NCBI GenBank assembly: GCA_051117315.1 | Contig: JBNPEA010000099.1 | Location: 1-9,808, forward strand | Length of the DNA stretch: 9,808 bases | Direction of reading: 5' to 3' | Origin: Salinarimonas sp051117315 | GTDB taxonomy: Bacteria; Pseudomonadota; Alphaproteobacteria; Rhizobiales; Beijerinckiaceae | Part shown: piece after piece, positions 1 to 5,669 of the stretch | How the letters are laid out: every line of letters starts with the position of its first letter | How positions within the stretch are numbered: position 1 is the first letter of the stretch | Notes under the pieces: model-generated | The model's input: the letters and a program-made list of their open reading frames with translations, nothing else | The model's database searches: none | Told to the model about the DNA's origin: nothing | Translations under genes and position numbers: made by a program

Positions 1-308
1 CACGGGTCGCGGAGATCGGCGCGCACGGCATCGAGATCTACACGGGGTCCTACGCCGAGGCCTGGAAGGCGGGCCGTCATGCACCGCTCCTCGACGCCGC
101 CGCCAAGGCGGGGCTCGCCGCGCGCGAGCACGGCCTCGTCGTCAACGCCGGGCACGACCTCAACCTCGAGAACATCCCTCCGCTCGTGGCGGCCATCCCG
201 CACCTGGCCGAGGCCTCGATCGGCCACGAGCTCACCGCCGACGCGCTCGCCATGGGCTTCGAGGCGGCGGTGGCCGCCTACGCAGCCGCCCTGCGCGGCG
301 AGCGCTGA
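1..308 (+). CDS. pdxJ: PdxJ, pyridoxine 5'-phosphate synthase (C-terminal part)
   Basis: This is the last ~101 codons of a gene that starts before the window; the reading frame begins at base 3 and ends in TGA at 306-308. PdxJ condenses 3-amino-1-hydroxyacetone 1-phosphate with 1-deoxy-D-xylulose 5-phosphate to give pyridoxine 5'-phosphate in the DXP-dependent vitamin B6 pathway; it is a cytoplasmic TIM-barrel enzyme. Visible family signatures are GIEIYTGSYA (phosphate-site strand), VNAGHDLNLENIP, whose His corresponds to the conserved C-terminal active-site His, and EASIGHELTADAL, the IGH motif of the last barrel strand, followed by the usual C-terminal helix. Codon use is strongly GC3-biased like its neighbours. 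A short GC hairpin follows the stop. The next gene has its own predicted promoter, so the two are probably separate transcription units. Confidence 0.95.
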   Translation, partial: RVAEIGAHGIEIYTGSYAEAWKAGRHAPLLDAAAKAGLAAREHGLVVNAGHDLNLENIPPLVAAIPHLAEASIGHELTADALAMGFEAAVAAYAAALRGER

Positions 309-311
309 GGA

Positions 312-325
312 GCGCGGGAACGCGC
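312..325 (+). terminator. possible weak terminator hairpin after pdxJ
   Basis: GCGCG-GGAA-CGCGC forms a perfect 5-bp stem closed by a GGAA tetraloop, starting 4 bases after the pdxJ stop codon. There is no run of T directly after it, only scattered Ts from about 336, so it is not a classical intrinsic terminator. It could instead be a 3'-end stabilising hairpin, or chance in GC-rich DNA. Confidence 0.3.
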
Positions 326-358
326 CCGTCGGACGTCGTTTCGGACCGGGGACGCGCC

Positions 359-387
359 TTGACACCGAACGTCCGGGCGCGTCTATT
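359..387 (+). promoter_or_regulatory. predicted sigma70-type promoter of the NYN gene
   Basis: TTGACA (359-364) is separated by exactly 17 bp from TCTATT (382-387). The -35 is a perfect consensus and the -10 matches 4 of 6. It lies in the 207-bp gap between pdxJ and the NYN-domain gene. Transcription would start near 394, giving a leader of about 120 nt. It supports independent expression of the NYN gene. Confidence 0.6.
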
Positions 388-515
388 CGCCGATGTATGT
401 GCCGAGTGCGGCATCGAAATTTCCGCTAGGTAAACGATCGTAGAGGGGCCGAACGATTTCACGTCGTCGCCTTTTCGTCCCTGGGCGCTCGATTGCCATT
501 GGAGAGATTAAGGTC

Positions 516-1217
516 ATGAAGGATCAAGAGCGTATTGCCGTATTCATCGATGGCGCCAATCTCTACGCCACCACGAAGACGCTTGGTTTCGACATAGACT
601 ACAAGCGTCTTCTGAAAGAATTTCAATCTCGCGGTTATTTGCTCCGGGCGTTTTATTACACTGCGTTGATCGAGGATCAAGAGTACTCCTCCATCCGCCC
701 GCTGATCGACTGGCTCGACTACAACGGCTACCGCGTCGTCACCAAGCCGACGAAGGAGTTCGTCGACTCGACGGGCCGTCGCAAGGTGAAGGGCAACATG
801 GACATCGAGCTCGCGATAGACGCGATCGAGCTCGCCCCCCATGTCGACCACATCGTGCTCTTCTCGGGAGACGGCGACTTCCGCTCGCTGGTCGAGGCGC
901 TGCAGCGCCGTGGCGTGCGCGTCTCCGTCGTCTCGACCATCTCGACCCAGCCGCCCATGGTCGCCGACGAGCTGCGCCGGCAGGCGGACGAGTTCATCGA
1001 CCTCGCCCATCTCCTGCCGAAGATCGGCCGGGACCCGGCCGACAGGCCGGTGCGGGACCATGCCGACCGCCCGCCGCGCTTCCAGGGCTCCCAGGGTCCC
1101 GGGCCCCAGCAGGGTGGCGGGCCCGGCCTCGAGCGCCGCTACGGCATCCGCCAGGGCCAGGGCCCGATCGGCGTCGGCCAGAACCGGGTCGACGACGAGG
1201 ACGAATACGAGGATTGA
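516..1217 (+). CDS. NYN domain (LabA-like, PIN-fold) protein
   Basis: A 233-residue protein with an N-terminal NYN domain (about residues 6-170), the PIN/FLAP-type nuclease fold of the LabA/DUF88 group. Metal-binding acidic residues are recognisable: D12 in VFIDGANL, D96 in KGNMDIELAID, and D119/D121 in LFSGDGDF. NYN proteins are thought to be metal-dependent ribonucleases acting in RNA processing, but the substrate here is unknown. Residues ~171-233 are a low-complexity tail rich in Gly, Gln, Pro and Arg that ends in an acidic run (DDEDEYED), probably disordered. The ATG at 516 is preceded by GGAGAG (501-506) at a 9-base spacing, and the protein starts a few residues before the first beta strand, as usual for the family. 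Its first ~55 codons use many A/T-ending codons, unlike the rest of the gene. It converges on smpB. Confidence 0.93.
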   Translation: MKDQERIAVFIDGANLYATTKTLGFDIDYKRLLKEFQSRGYLLRAFYYTALIEDQEYSSIRPLIDWLDYNGYRVVTKPTKEFVDSTGRRKVKGNMDIELAIDAIELAPHVDHIVLFSGDGDFRSLVEALQRRGVRVSVVSTISTQPPMVADELRRQADEFIDLAHLLPKIGRDPADRPVRDHADRPPRFQGSQGPGPQQGGGPGLERRYGIRQGQGPIGVGQNRVDDEDEYED

Positions 1218-1222
1218 TCCGC

Positions 1223-1277
1223 GCCGAGGGGCGTGTGGCGGGGAGGGCGCGTGCCGGATCGGCTCGCGCCCCTCGGC
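1223..1277. terminator. bidirectional terminator-like inverted repeat between NYN gene and smpB
   Basis: GCCGAGGGGCG (1223-1233) and CGCCCCTCGGC (1267-1277) are perfect 11-base inverted arms around a 33-base GC-rich spacer. They fill the 69-bp gap between two convergent genes, starting 5 bases after one stop codon and ending 9 bases from the other. The position suggests a shared terminator. No T-tract is seen on either side, so termination efficiency is uncertain. Confidence 0.55.
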
Positions 1278-1286
1278 CCCGGCCCA

Positions 1287-1757
1287 TCAGCGGCCCTTCA
1301 GGATCCGACCCTTCTCGCGATCCCAGTCGCGCTTGCGCTCGGTCTCGCGCTTGTCGTGCAGCTTCTTGCCGCGGCCGAGGCCGAGCTCGACCTTCGCGCG
1401 CCCGCGCTCGTTGAAGTAGATCCGCAGCGGAATGACGGTGTAGCCCTCGCGCTGCGTGGCGCCGAGCAGCTTGTCGATCTCGCGGCGATGCAGCAGCAGC
1501 TTGCGCGGACGGCGCGGCTCGTGGTTGAAGCGGTTCGCCTGCAGGTATTCCGGAATATAGGCGTTGTAGAGCATCAGCTCCTCGCCCGAGGGGCCGGCAT
1601 AGCTCTCCCCGATCGTCGCCTTGCCGGAGCGCAGGGACTTCACCTCCGTGCCGGTCAGCGCGATGCCGGCCTCGTAGGTGTCGGAGATCTCGTAGTTGAA
1701 CCGCGCCTTGCGGTTGTCGGCCACGACGCGATGGGAATGGGCGTTCTTGTCGGCCAT
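1287..1757 (-). CDS. smpB: SmpB, SsrA (tmRNA)-binding protein
   Basis: SmpB binds the tRNA-like domain of tmRNA and brings it to stalled ribosomes for trans-translation in the cytoplasm. The protein is 156 residues, the normal size. Family blocks in order: VVADNRKARFNYEISDTYEAG, TGTEVKSLRSGKATIGESYA, LMLYNAYIPEY, then the basic region RRPRKLLLHRREI. The C-terminal tail contains GKKLHDKRETERKRDWDRE; the DKR-type motif and the basic tail mimic the codon-anticodon arm in the empty mRNA channel. The ATG is 7 bases beyond the dapA stop codon, so it is probably co-transcribed with dapA. The Shine-Dalgarno is weak (GAGA overlapping the dapA stop), which suits translational coupling. The tmRNA gene ssrA is not in this window. 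Confidence 0.98.
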   Translation of the reverse strand: MADKNAHSHRVVADNRKARFNYEISDTYEAGIALTGTEVKSLRSGKATIGESYAGPSGEELMLYNAYIPEYLQANRFNHEPRRPRKLLLHRREIDKLLGATQREGYTVIPLRIYFNERGRAKVELGLGRGKKLHDKRETERKRDWDREKGRILKGR

Positions 1758-1764
1758 CGATGTC

Positions 1765-2667
1765 TCAGTGATTGATCAGCCCGGCCTCCCGCATGGCGTG
1801 GCGCACCGCCTCCCGGGCCGCCTCGGAGGCGGGCACGAGGGGCAGGCGGACCTCGTCGGACATGCGGCCGAGCACTGCGAGGGCGAACTTCGCCGGGGTC
1901 GGGTTGGTTTCGACGAACAGCGCCTGGTGCAGGGGAAACAGGCGGTCGTTCAGGGCGAGCGCGCCCGCGGCGTCTCCCGTGAGGCTCGCCGCCTGGAAAT
2001 CCGCGCACAGCCGCGGGGCGACGTTGGCGGTCACCGAGATGCAGCCGTGCCCGCCATGGGCGTTGAACCCCAGCGCCGTCGAATCTTCGCCAGAAAGCTG
2101 TAGGAAATCGGGTCCGAGCACGGCGCGTTGCTGGCTCACCCGAACCATGCTGGCGGTCGCGTCCTTGACGCCGGCGATGTTGGGAAGCTCGTAGAGACGT
2201 GCCATGGTCTCCACCGACATGTCGATGACGGACCGGCCGGGGATGTTGTAGATCAGGATCGGGATCCCGACGGCGGCGTCGATCGCCTTGAAATGCTGAT
2301 AGAGGCCCTCTTGCGTCGGCTTGTTGTAATACGGCGTCACAACCAGCAGCGCGTCCGCGCCGGCGCGCTCGGCATGGCGCGCGAAATCGATCGCCTCGGC
2401 GGTGGAGTTGGAGCCCGCGCCGGCGATGACCGGCACGCGGCCCTTCGCCTGCGCGACGGTGATCTCCACGACGCTCTTGTGCTCGTCGTGGGAGAGCGTC
2501 GGGCTCTCGCCGGTGGTGCCCACGGGGACGAGCCCGGACGAGCCGTTCTCGATCTGCCACTCGACATGGGCGCGCAGGGCCTCCTCGTCGACGGCGCCGT
2601 CCCGGAAGGGCGTGATCATGGCGGGGATCGAGCCGCGAATGCGAGAGAGGACGGCATGGGCGGGCAT
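1765..2667 (-). CDS. dapA: DapA, 4-hydroxy-tetrahydrodipicolinate synthase
   Basis: DapA condenses pyruvate with L-aspartate-4-semialdehyde, the first committed step towards diaminopimelate (peptidoglycan) and lysine; it is a cytoplasmic TIM-barrel aldolase. The 300-residue product shows every class-I lyase signature: GTTGES at residues 50-55 (Thr relay), VVTPYYNKP at 109-117, YNIPGR at 140-145 (Tyr140 and Arg145), and IAGVKD with Schiff-base Lys168. I place the start at 2667 (MPAHAVLSRIRGSIPAMITPF) because the GSIPAxITPF block begins the fold a few residues later and GGAG lies about 10 bases upstream. The frame stays open far upstream, but that extension overlaps slt and is only GC-rich read-through. 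It is first in a dapA-smpB pair and is divergent from slt. Confidence 0.98.
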   Translation of the reverse strand: MPAHAVLSRIRGSIPAMITPFRDGAVDEEALRAHVEWQIENGSSGLVPVGTTGESPTLSHDEHKSVVEITVAQAKGRVPVIAGAGSNSTAEAIDFARHAERAGADALLVVTPYYNKPTQEGLYQHFKAIDAAVGIPILIYNIPGRSVIDMSVETMARLYELPNIAGVKDATASMVRVSQQRAVLGPDFLQLSGEDSTALGFNAHGGHGCISVTANVAPRLCADFQAASLTGDAAGALALNDRLFPLHQALFVETNPTPAKFALAVLGRMSDEVRLPLVPASEAAREAVRHAMREAGLINH

Positions 2668-2727
2668 GAGGACGCTCCGAGCGATGCGGGGAGGTCCGCG
2701 CGGCGCACGGCGCCGAACGGGGGCACA

Positions 2728-2756
2728 CACATAGCGCGCGGATGCGGCCCACGCAA
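2728..2756 (-). promoter_or_regulatory. weak candidate promoter for dapA-smpB
   Basis: Read on the minus strand, TTGCGT (2756-2751) is followed after 17 bp by TATGTG (2733-2728), about 60 bases before the dapA ATG. Each hexamer matches only 3 of 6 consensus positions. It is the best spaced pair I see in the divergent gap, but the call is tentative. It overlaps the region where the slt start should be. Confidence 0.3.
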
Positions 2757-2863
2757 ACGCCCGCTCGGGCCGTCCGTTCTCCTCGCCTGCCTGCTGGCCG
2801 CATCGGTGGCGAACGCCGCCGCGCCGCTGCCGCCGCCCCGCCCCGATCGCTCGGCCGCCGAGG

Positions 2864-2910
2864 CGCCGCAGGCCGCGGACGTCGAGTCGCCGCAGGCCGC
2901 GGACGTCGAG
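2864..2910 (+). repeat. 24-bp tandem duplication within slt
   Basis: Bases 2864-2886 and 2888-2910 are identical over 23 bp at a period of 24 bp, so the reading frame is kept. The encoded units are APQAADVE and SPQAADVE, placed just after the signal peptide in the flexible mature N-terminus, where length change should be harmless. It looks like replication slippage. Confidence 0.85.
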
Positions 2911-3975
2911 GCGGTCGCGCGGGCGGTCTCGCAGATCGACCCCCGCCGGCTCGCCCTCACCGAGATGCTCAACGCCTATGCCGACGGGCGCCTGCTCCTC
3001 GCCGACACGCTGGCCGCGGCCTGGGAGACGCTGGTCGACGGCGATCCCGCCGCGCGGGTGGCAGGCGAGTGGCTCGCCATCCGCGCCGGTGCGGTGCGCG
3101 ACTTCGAGCGCCTCGCCGCCTTCCTGAGCGACAACCCGGGCTGGCCCGAGACCGGTGTCGCCCGCCGCCGGGCCGAGGGCGCCCTGTTCGAGACCCGGGC
3201 CCGCCCGGAGGTGGTGATCGCCTTCTTCGCCGGCGAGCGCCCGAGCACCGGCGAGGGTGCGATCGCGCTCGCGCGCGCCTTCCGTGCCGACGGTGCGGAG
3301 GCGGACGCGCGCACGCTCGCGCGCGGGACCTGGCGCGACGCGCGCCTGAGCACCGCCGAGGAGGCGGCGCTCGAAGCCGAGTTCGGCGCGATCCTGACGC
3401 TGGCGGATCATCGTGTGCGCTTCGAGCGCTTTCTCTTCCGCGAGGACTGGGCGGACGCGCAGCGCATGCTCGCGCGCTTCCCCGAGGAGGCGCGCGCCGA
3501 CCTCGCCCTCCTGATCGAGACCCGCCGGGCCGTGCTGGGGCGGGCGCGCGACGCCGGCGAGAAGCTGGACGCGCTGCCAGAGCGGCTGTGGGCCGAGCCG
3601 TCGGTGCTGTACTCTCGGCTCAAGCACCTGCGCTACGAGGAGCGCTTCGACGAGGCCGCCCGCCTCCTCGCCGGCGCGCCCCGCGAGCCGGGCCTGATCC
3701 TCGACGGCGACGCGTGGTGGAACGAGCGGCGCATCATCGCCCGCTCGACGCTCGAGGCGGGGGACAGCGCCCGGGCCTACGCCATCGCCGCCAACCACGC
3801 GGCGGAGTCGCCCGCCGAGATCATCGATGCGGAATGGACCGCGGGCTGGATCGCGCTGCGCTTCCTCGACGCGCCGCAGGTCGCCGCCGGGCCCCTCGCG
3901 CGCGCGGCCGGTGGGGTCGCGCTGCGGACCTCGCTCTCCCGCGCAGCCTAGGGGCGCGGGCGCGCCGCCGCGGCG

Positions 3976-4869
3976 ATGGGCGAGCCGGAGGCGGCGCGCG
4001 GCCATTACGAGACCGCCGCCGCCCAACCGGTCTCGTACTACGGCCAGCTGGCGCTGGGGGAGCTCGGCGAGGAACGGCTGCCGATCCGCCGGCCCGGCGA
4101 CGTCGACCTCGCCGCCGCGGGCGAGCGGCTCGCCGAGGTGCCGGCCGCGCGGGCGATCGCGCTCCTGCACGAGGCGGGCCTCTCGGAGCGCACGCTCCCG
4201 CTATACTGGGGGCTGGGCGACAGCCTGGAGGACCCCGCGCTCGTCGCCGCTCTGGGCGAGGCGGCGATCGAGCGGGGCGACCCCCGCGGCCTGCTGGCGC
4301 TCGGGCGCGCGGCGGTACGCCGCGGCCTGCCGGTGGACGTCTACGCCTACCCGACGCTCGGCATCCCGCCCTTCGAGCCGGCGACCGACGCGGTCGACCC
4401 GGCGCTGGTCTACGCCATCGCCCGCCAGGAGAGCGCCTTCCACCCGCGCGCGATCTCGCACGCCGGCGCGCGGGGGCTGATGCAGCTGATGCCGGCGACG
4501 GCGCGGGCGACGGCGCGGCGCTTCGGCCTCGCCTACGCGCCGGAGCGGCTCCTGTCGGATCCCGCCTACAACGCGACGCTGGGCTCGGCCCACCTCGCCG
4601 AGCTGATCGAGCGCTGGGGCGGCTCCTACATCCTCGTCTTCGCCGCCTACAATGCCGGCGGCGGGGCGGCGACCCGCTGGATCGAGCGCTTCGGCGACCC
4701 GCGCGGCGGCGGCGTCGACCCGGTCGACTGGGTGGAGATGATCTCCTATCCCGAGACGCGCAACTACGTGCAGCGGGTGATGGAGAACTACCAGGTCTAC
4801 CGCCGGCTCCTGCACGAGGACCGGCCGCTGGCCATCCGCGCCGACCTCGCCCGCGGCGAGCCCGGCTGA
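3976..4869 (+). CDS. C-terminal catalytic fragment of the interrupted Slt transglycosylase
   Basis: This is the part of slt that stays open after the amber codon, from the first ATG to the TGA. It holds the end of the superhelical/linker region (EAARGHYETAAAQPVSYYGQ) and a complete lysozyme-like goose-type (GH23) domain. Motif I is YAIARQESAFHPRAISHAGA, with the catalytic Glu codon at 4429-4431. Motif II is GLMQLMPATA, motif III is VFAAYNAGGG, and the C-terminal block contains WVEMISYPETRNYVQRVMENY. If translated alone from 3976 it would have no signal peptide, so it would be stranded in the cytoplasm away from its substrate, and I see no Shine-Dalgarno in front of it. I therefore read it as the tail of one gene rather than an independent one. 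It ends 30 bases before the convergent HNH gene. Confidence 0.6.
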   Translation: MGEPEAARGHYETAAAQPVSYYGQLALGELGEERLPIRRPGDVDLAAAGERLAEVPAARAIALLHEAGLSERTLPLYWGLGDSLEDPALVAALGEAAIERGDPRGLLALGRAAVRRGLPVDVYAYPTLGIPPFEPATDAVDPALVYAIARQESAFHPRAISHAGARGLMQLMPATARATARRFGLAYAPERLLSDPAYNATLGSAHLAELIERWGGSYILVFAAYNAGGGAATRWIERFGDPRGGGVDPVDWVEMISYPETRNYVQRVMENYQVYRRLLHEDRPLAIRADLARGEPG

Positions 4870-4896
4870 GGCGGGAAGCCGACGGCCTTCGCCGCC
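4870..4896. terminator. hairpin between convergent slt and HNH genes
   Basis: GGCGG-GAAG-CC, loop GAC, GG-(C)-CTTC-(G)-CCGCC gives an 11-bp stem with two single-base bulges. It fills the 30-bp gap between the two convergent stop codons. A shared terminator is the natural reading, but neither strand has a T-tract after it. Confidence 0.45.
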
Positions 4897-4899
4897 TGA

Positions 4900-5469
4900 T
4901 CACGGCTCCAGCTCGGTATCCCAGTAGAGATAGTCCATCCAGCTCTGGTGGAGGTAGTTCGGCGGGAAGTGGCGGCCGTTCTGGTGGAGGTCGCTCAGCG
5001 ACGGCGCATAGGGGGCCTGCCGGGGAATCATGTCGGCCTCGCGGGGGAGGCGGTCGCTCTTGCGCAGGTTGCAGGGCGAGCAGGCGGCGACGACGTTCTC
5101 CCAGGTGGTCTGGCCGCCCTTGGAGCGGGGGATCACGTGGTCGAAGGTGAGGTCCTCGCGGGCGCCGCAATATTGGCAGGTGAATCGATCGCGGAGGAAG
5201 ACGTTGAAGCGCGTGAAGGCCGGGATGCGCGTGGGCTTGACGTAGGTCTTGAGCGAGACGACGGACGGCAGCCGCATCTCGAAGGTGGGACTTCGCACCG
5301 TCTTGTCGTAGTGCGAGACGATGTTCACCCGATCGAGGAACACGGCCTTGATGGTGTCCTGCCAGCACCACACCGACAAGGGATAATAGCTCAGCGGCCG
5401 ATAATCGGCGTTGAGCACGAGGGCAGGACAGGCGTCCGGCCTGACAGTCGGCTGAACGTGTACGCTCAC
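4900..5469 (-). CDS. HNH endonuclease family protein
   Basis: A 189-residue protein of a conserved alphaproteobacterial HNH family. The N-terminal block (ALVLNADYRPLSYYPLS, residues 16-32) is the family hallmark. The nuclease core follows: Cys98-x2-Cys101 and Cys130-x2-Cys133 form a zinc site, Asp110-His111 (LTFDHVIPRSKGG) provide the general base, and Asn125 and Asn134 complete the HNH motif. The tail PPNYLHQSWMDYLYWDTELEP is also typical. The biological role is not established; no methyltransferase or restriction partner lies beside it. I chose GTG at 5469 because a full AGGAGGTGA (5471-5479) sits directly before it, with 4 bases between AGGAGG and the start. The open frame extends further upstream, but that part has no family resemblance. 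Its own promoter is predicted at 5519-5548. Confidence 0.93.
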   Translation of the reverse strand: MSVHVQPTVRPDACPALVLNADYRPLSYYPLSVWCWQDTIKAVFLDRVNIVSHYDKTVRSPTFEMRLPSVVSLKTYVKPTRIPAFTRFNVFLRDRFTCQYCGAREDLTFDHVIPRSKGGQTTWENVVAACSPCNLRKSDRLPREADMIPRQAPYAPSLSDLHQNGRHFPPNYLHQSWMDYLYWDTELEP

Positions 5470-5470
5470 G

Positions 5471-5479
5471 TCACCTCCT
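5471..5479 (-). promoter_or_regulatory. very strong ribosome binding site deciding the HNH GTG start
   Basis: On the minus strand the sequence is AGGAGGTGA, complementary to the whole 16S anti-Shine-Dalgarno core. The GTG start follows after one more base, leaving 4 bases between AGGAGG and GTG, which is rather short. The GTG inside the site itself is followed at once by TGA in its frame, so it cannot be the start. Confidence 0.75.
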
Positions 5480-5518
5480 CCGGCGGGGAGGGGATCGCTC
5501 CACGCTCCCGCACCGGAA

Positions 5519-5548
5519 AATCTACTCCCATCGTGACAGCCTTGTGAA
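5519..5548 (-). promoter_or_regulatory. predicted promoter of the HNH gene
   Basis: On the minus strand TTCACA (5548-5543, 5 of 6 to the -35 consensus) is followed after 18 bp by TAGATT (5524-5519, 4 of 6 to the -10 consensus), about 50 bases before the GTG. The -35 lies inside the perfect palindrome at 5538-5552. Confidence 0.5.
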
Positions 5549-5552
5549 GGCT
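5538..5552. promoter_or_regulatory. palindrome over the HNH promoter -35 (possible operator)
   Basis: AGCCTT-GTG-AAGGCT is a perfect 6+3+6 inverted repeat covering the whole predicted -35 box. The position is what a repressor operator would occupy. No regulator gene in the window is an obvious partner, so this is inference from location only. Confidence 0.35.
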
Positions 5553-5597
5553 CGTTCGCGCCGCAGGTCGTGCGCGCACGCGCAGATCGTCGCGCCG

Positions 5598-5615
5598 GGC
5601 GGGCGGAAGCCCGCC
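5598..5615 (-). terminator. GC hairpin downstream of the 79-aa gene
   Basis: GGCGGGC-GGAA-GCCCGCC on the plus strand is a perfect 7-bp stem with a 4-base loop. It lies about 55 bases downstream of the stop of the small minus-strand gene and before the HNH promoter, a sensible place for its terminator. There is no T-tract. Confidence 0.4.
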
Positions 5616-5669
5616 GACGGCATGGCGCGCAAGGAGAGGCGCACGAATCCGGGCGGACCCGGCGACGGC

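Larger units (their letters stand above)
2656..4869 (+). pseudogene. slt: soluble lytic murein transglycosylase (Slt-type), interrupted by an in-frame amber codon
   Basis: Slt enzymes cleave the MurNAc-GlcNAc bond of periplasmic peptidoglycan, forming 1,6-anhydroMurNAc. Read as one frame this would be a ~700-residue Slt70-like protein: signal peptide (RKRPLGPSVLLACLLAASVANA, cleavage after ANA), proline-rich linker with an 8-residue tandem duplication, a long alpha-superhelical region, a linker domain (YYGQLALGEL) and the C-terminal catalytic domain. A TAG at 3949-3951 interrupts it without a frameshift: SLSRAA-stop-GRGRAAAAMG, where family members have a Tyr-Trp pair followed by xGRA. The start is also unclear. 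The only in-frame ATG before the signal peptide is at 2656 (AGAGAGG 5 bases upstream), overlapping dapA by 12 bases. ATG 2742 fits better by position but is in another frame. It is either newly inactivated or a sequencing error. Confidence 0.8.

Noticed and set aside
3949..3951. TAG read as a non-standard amino acid (for example pyrrolysine)
   Set aside because: No pyrrolysine machinery is in the window, the site is normally Tyr, and transglycosylases do not use such residues.
3949..3976. frameshift as the cause of the slt break
   Set aside because: Positions 2656, 3949 and 3976 are in the same frame, so a substitution to TAG, not an insertion or deletion, causes the break.
1765..4170. 801-codon minus-strand open frame extending dapA far upstream
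   Set aside because: Only the last 300 codons match DapA. The upstream part is low-complexity antisense of slt, produced by few stop codons in GC-rich DNA.
2742..5150. 802-codon plus-strand open frame over slt
   Set aside because: It is out of frame with the Slt protein and consists of Arg/Ala/Gly-rich read-through with no recognisable domain.
3821..5371. 516-codon minus-strand frame over slt and the HNH gene
   Set aside because: Arg/Pro-rich shadow frame; it is out of frame with the HNH protein and antisense to slt.
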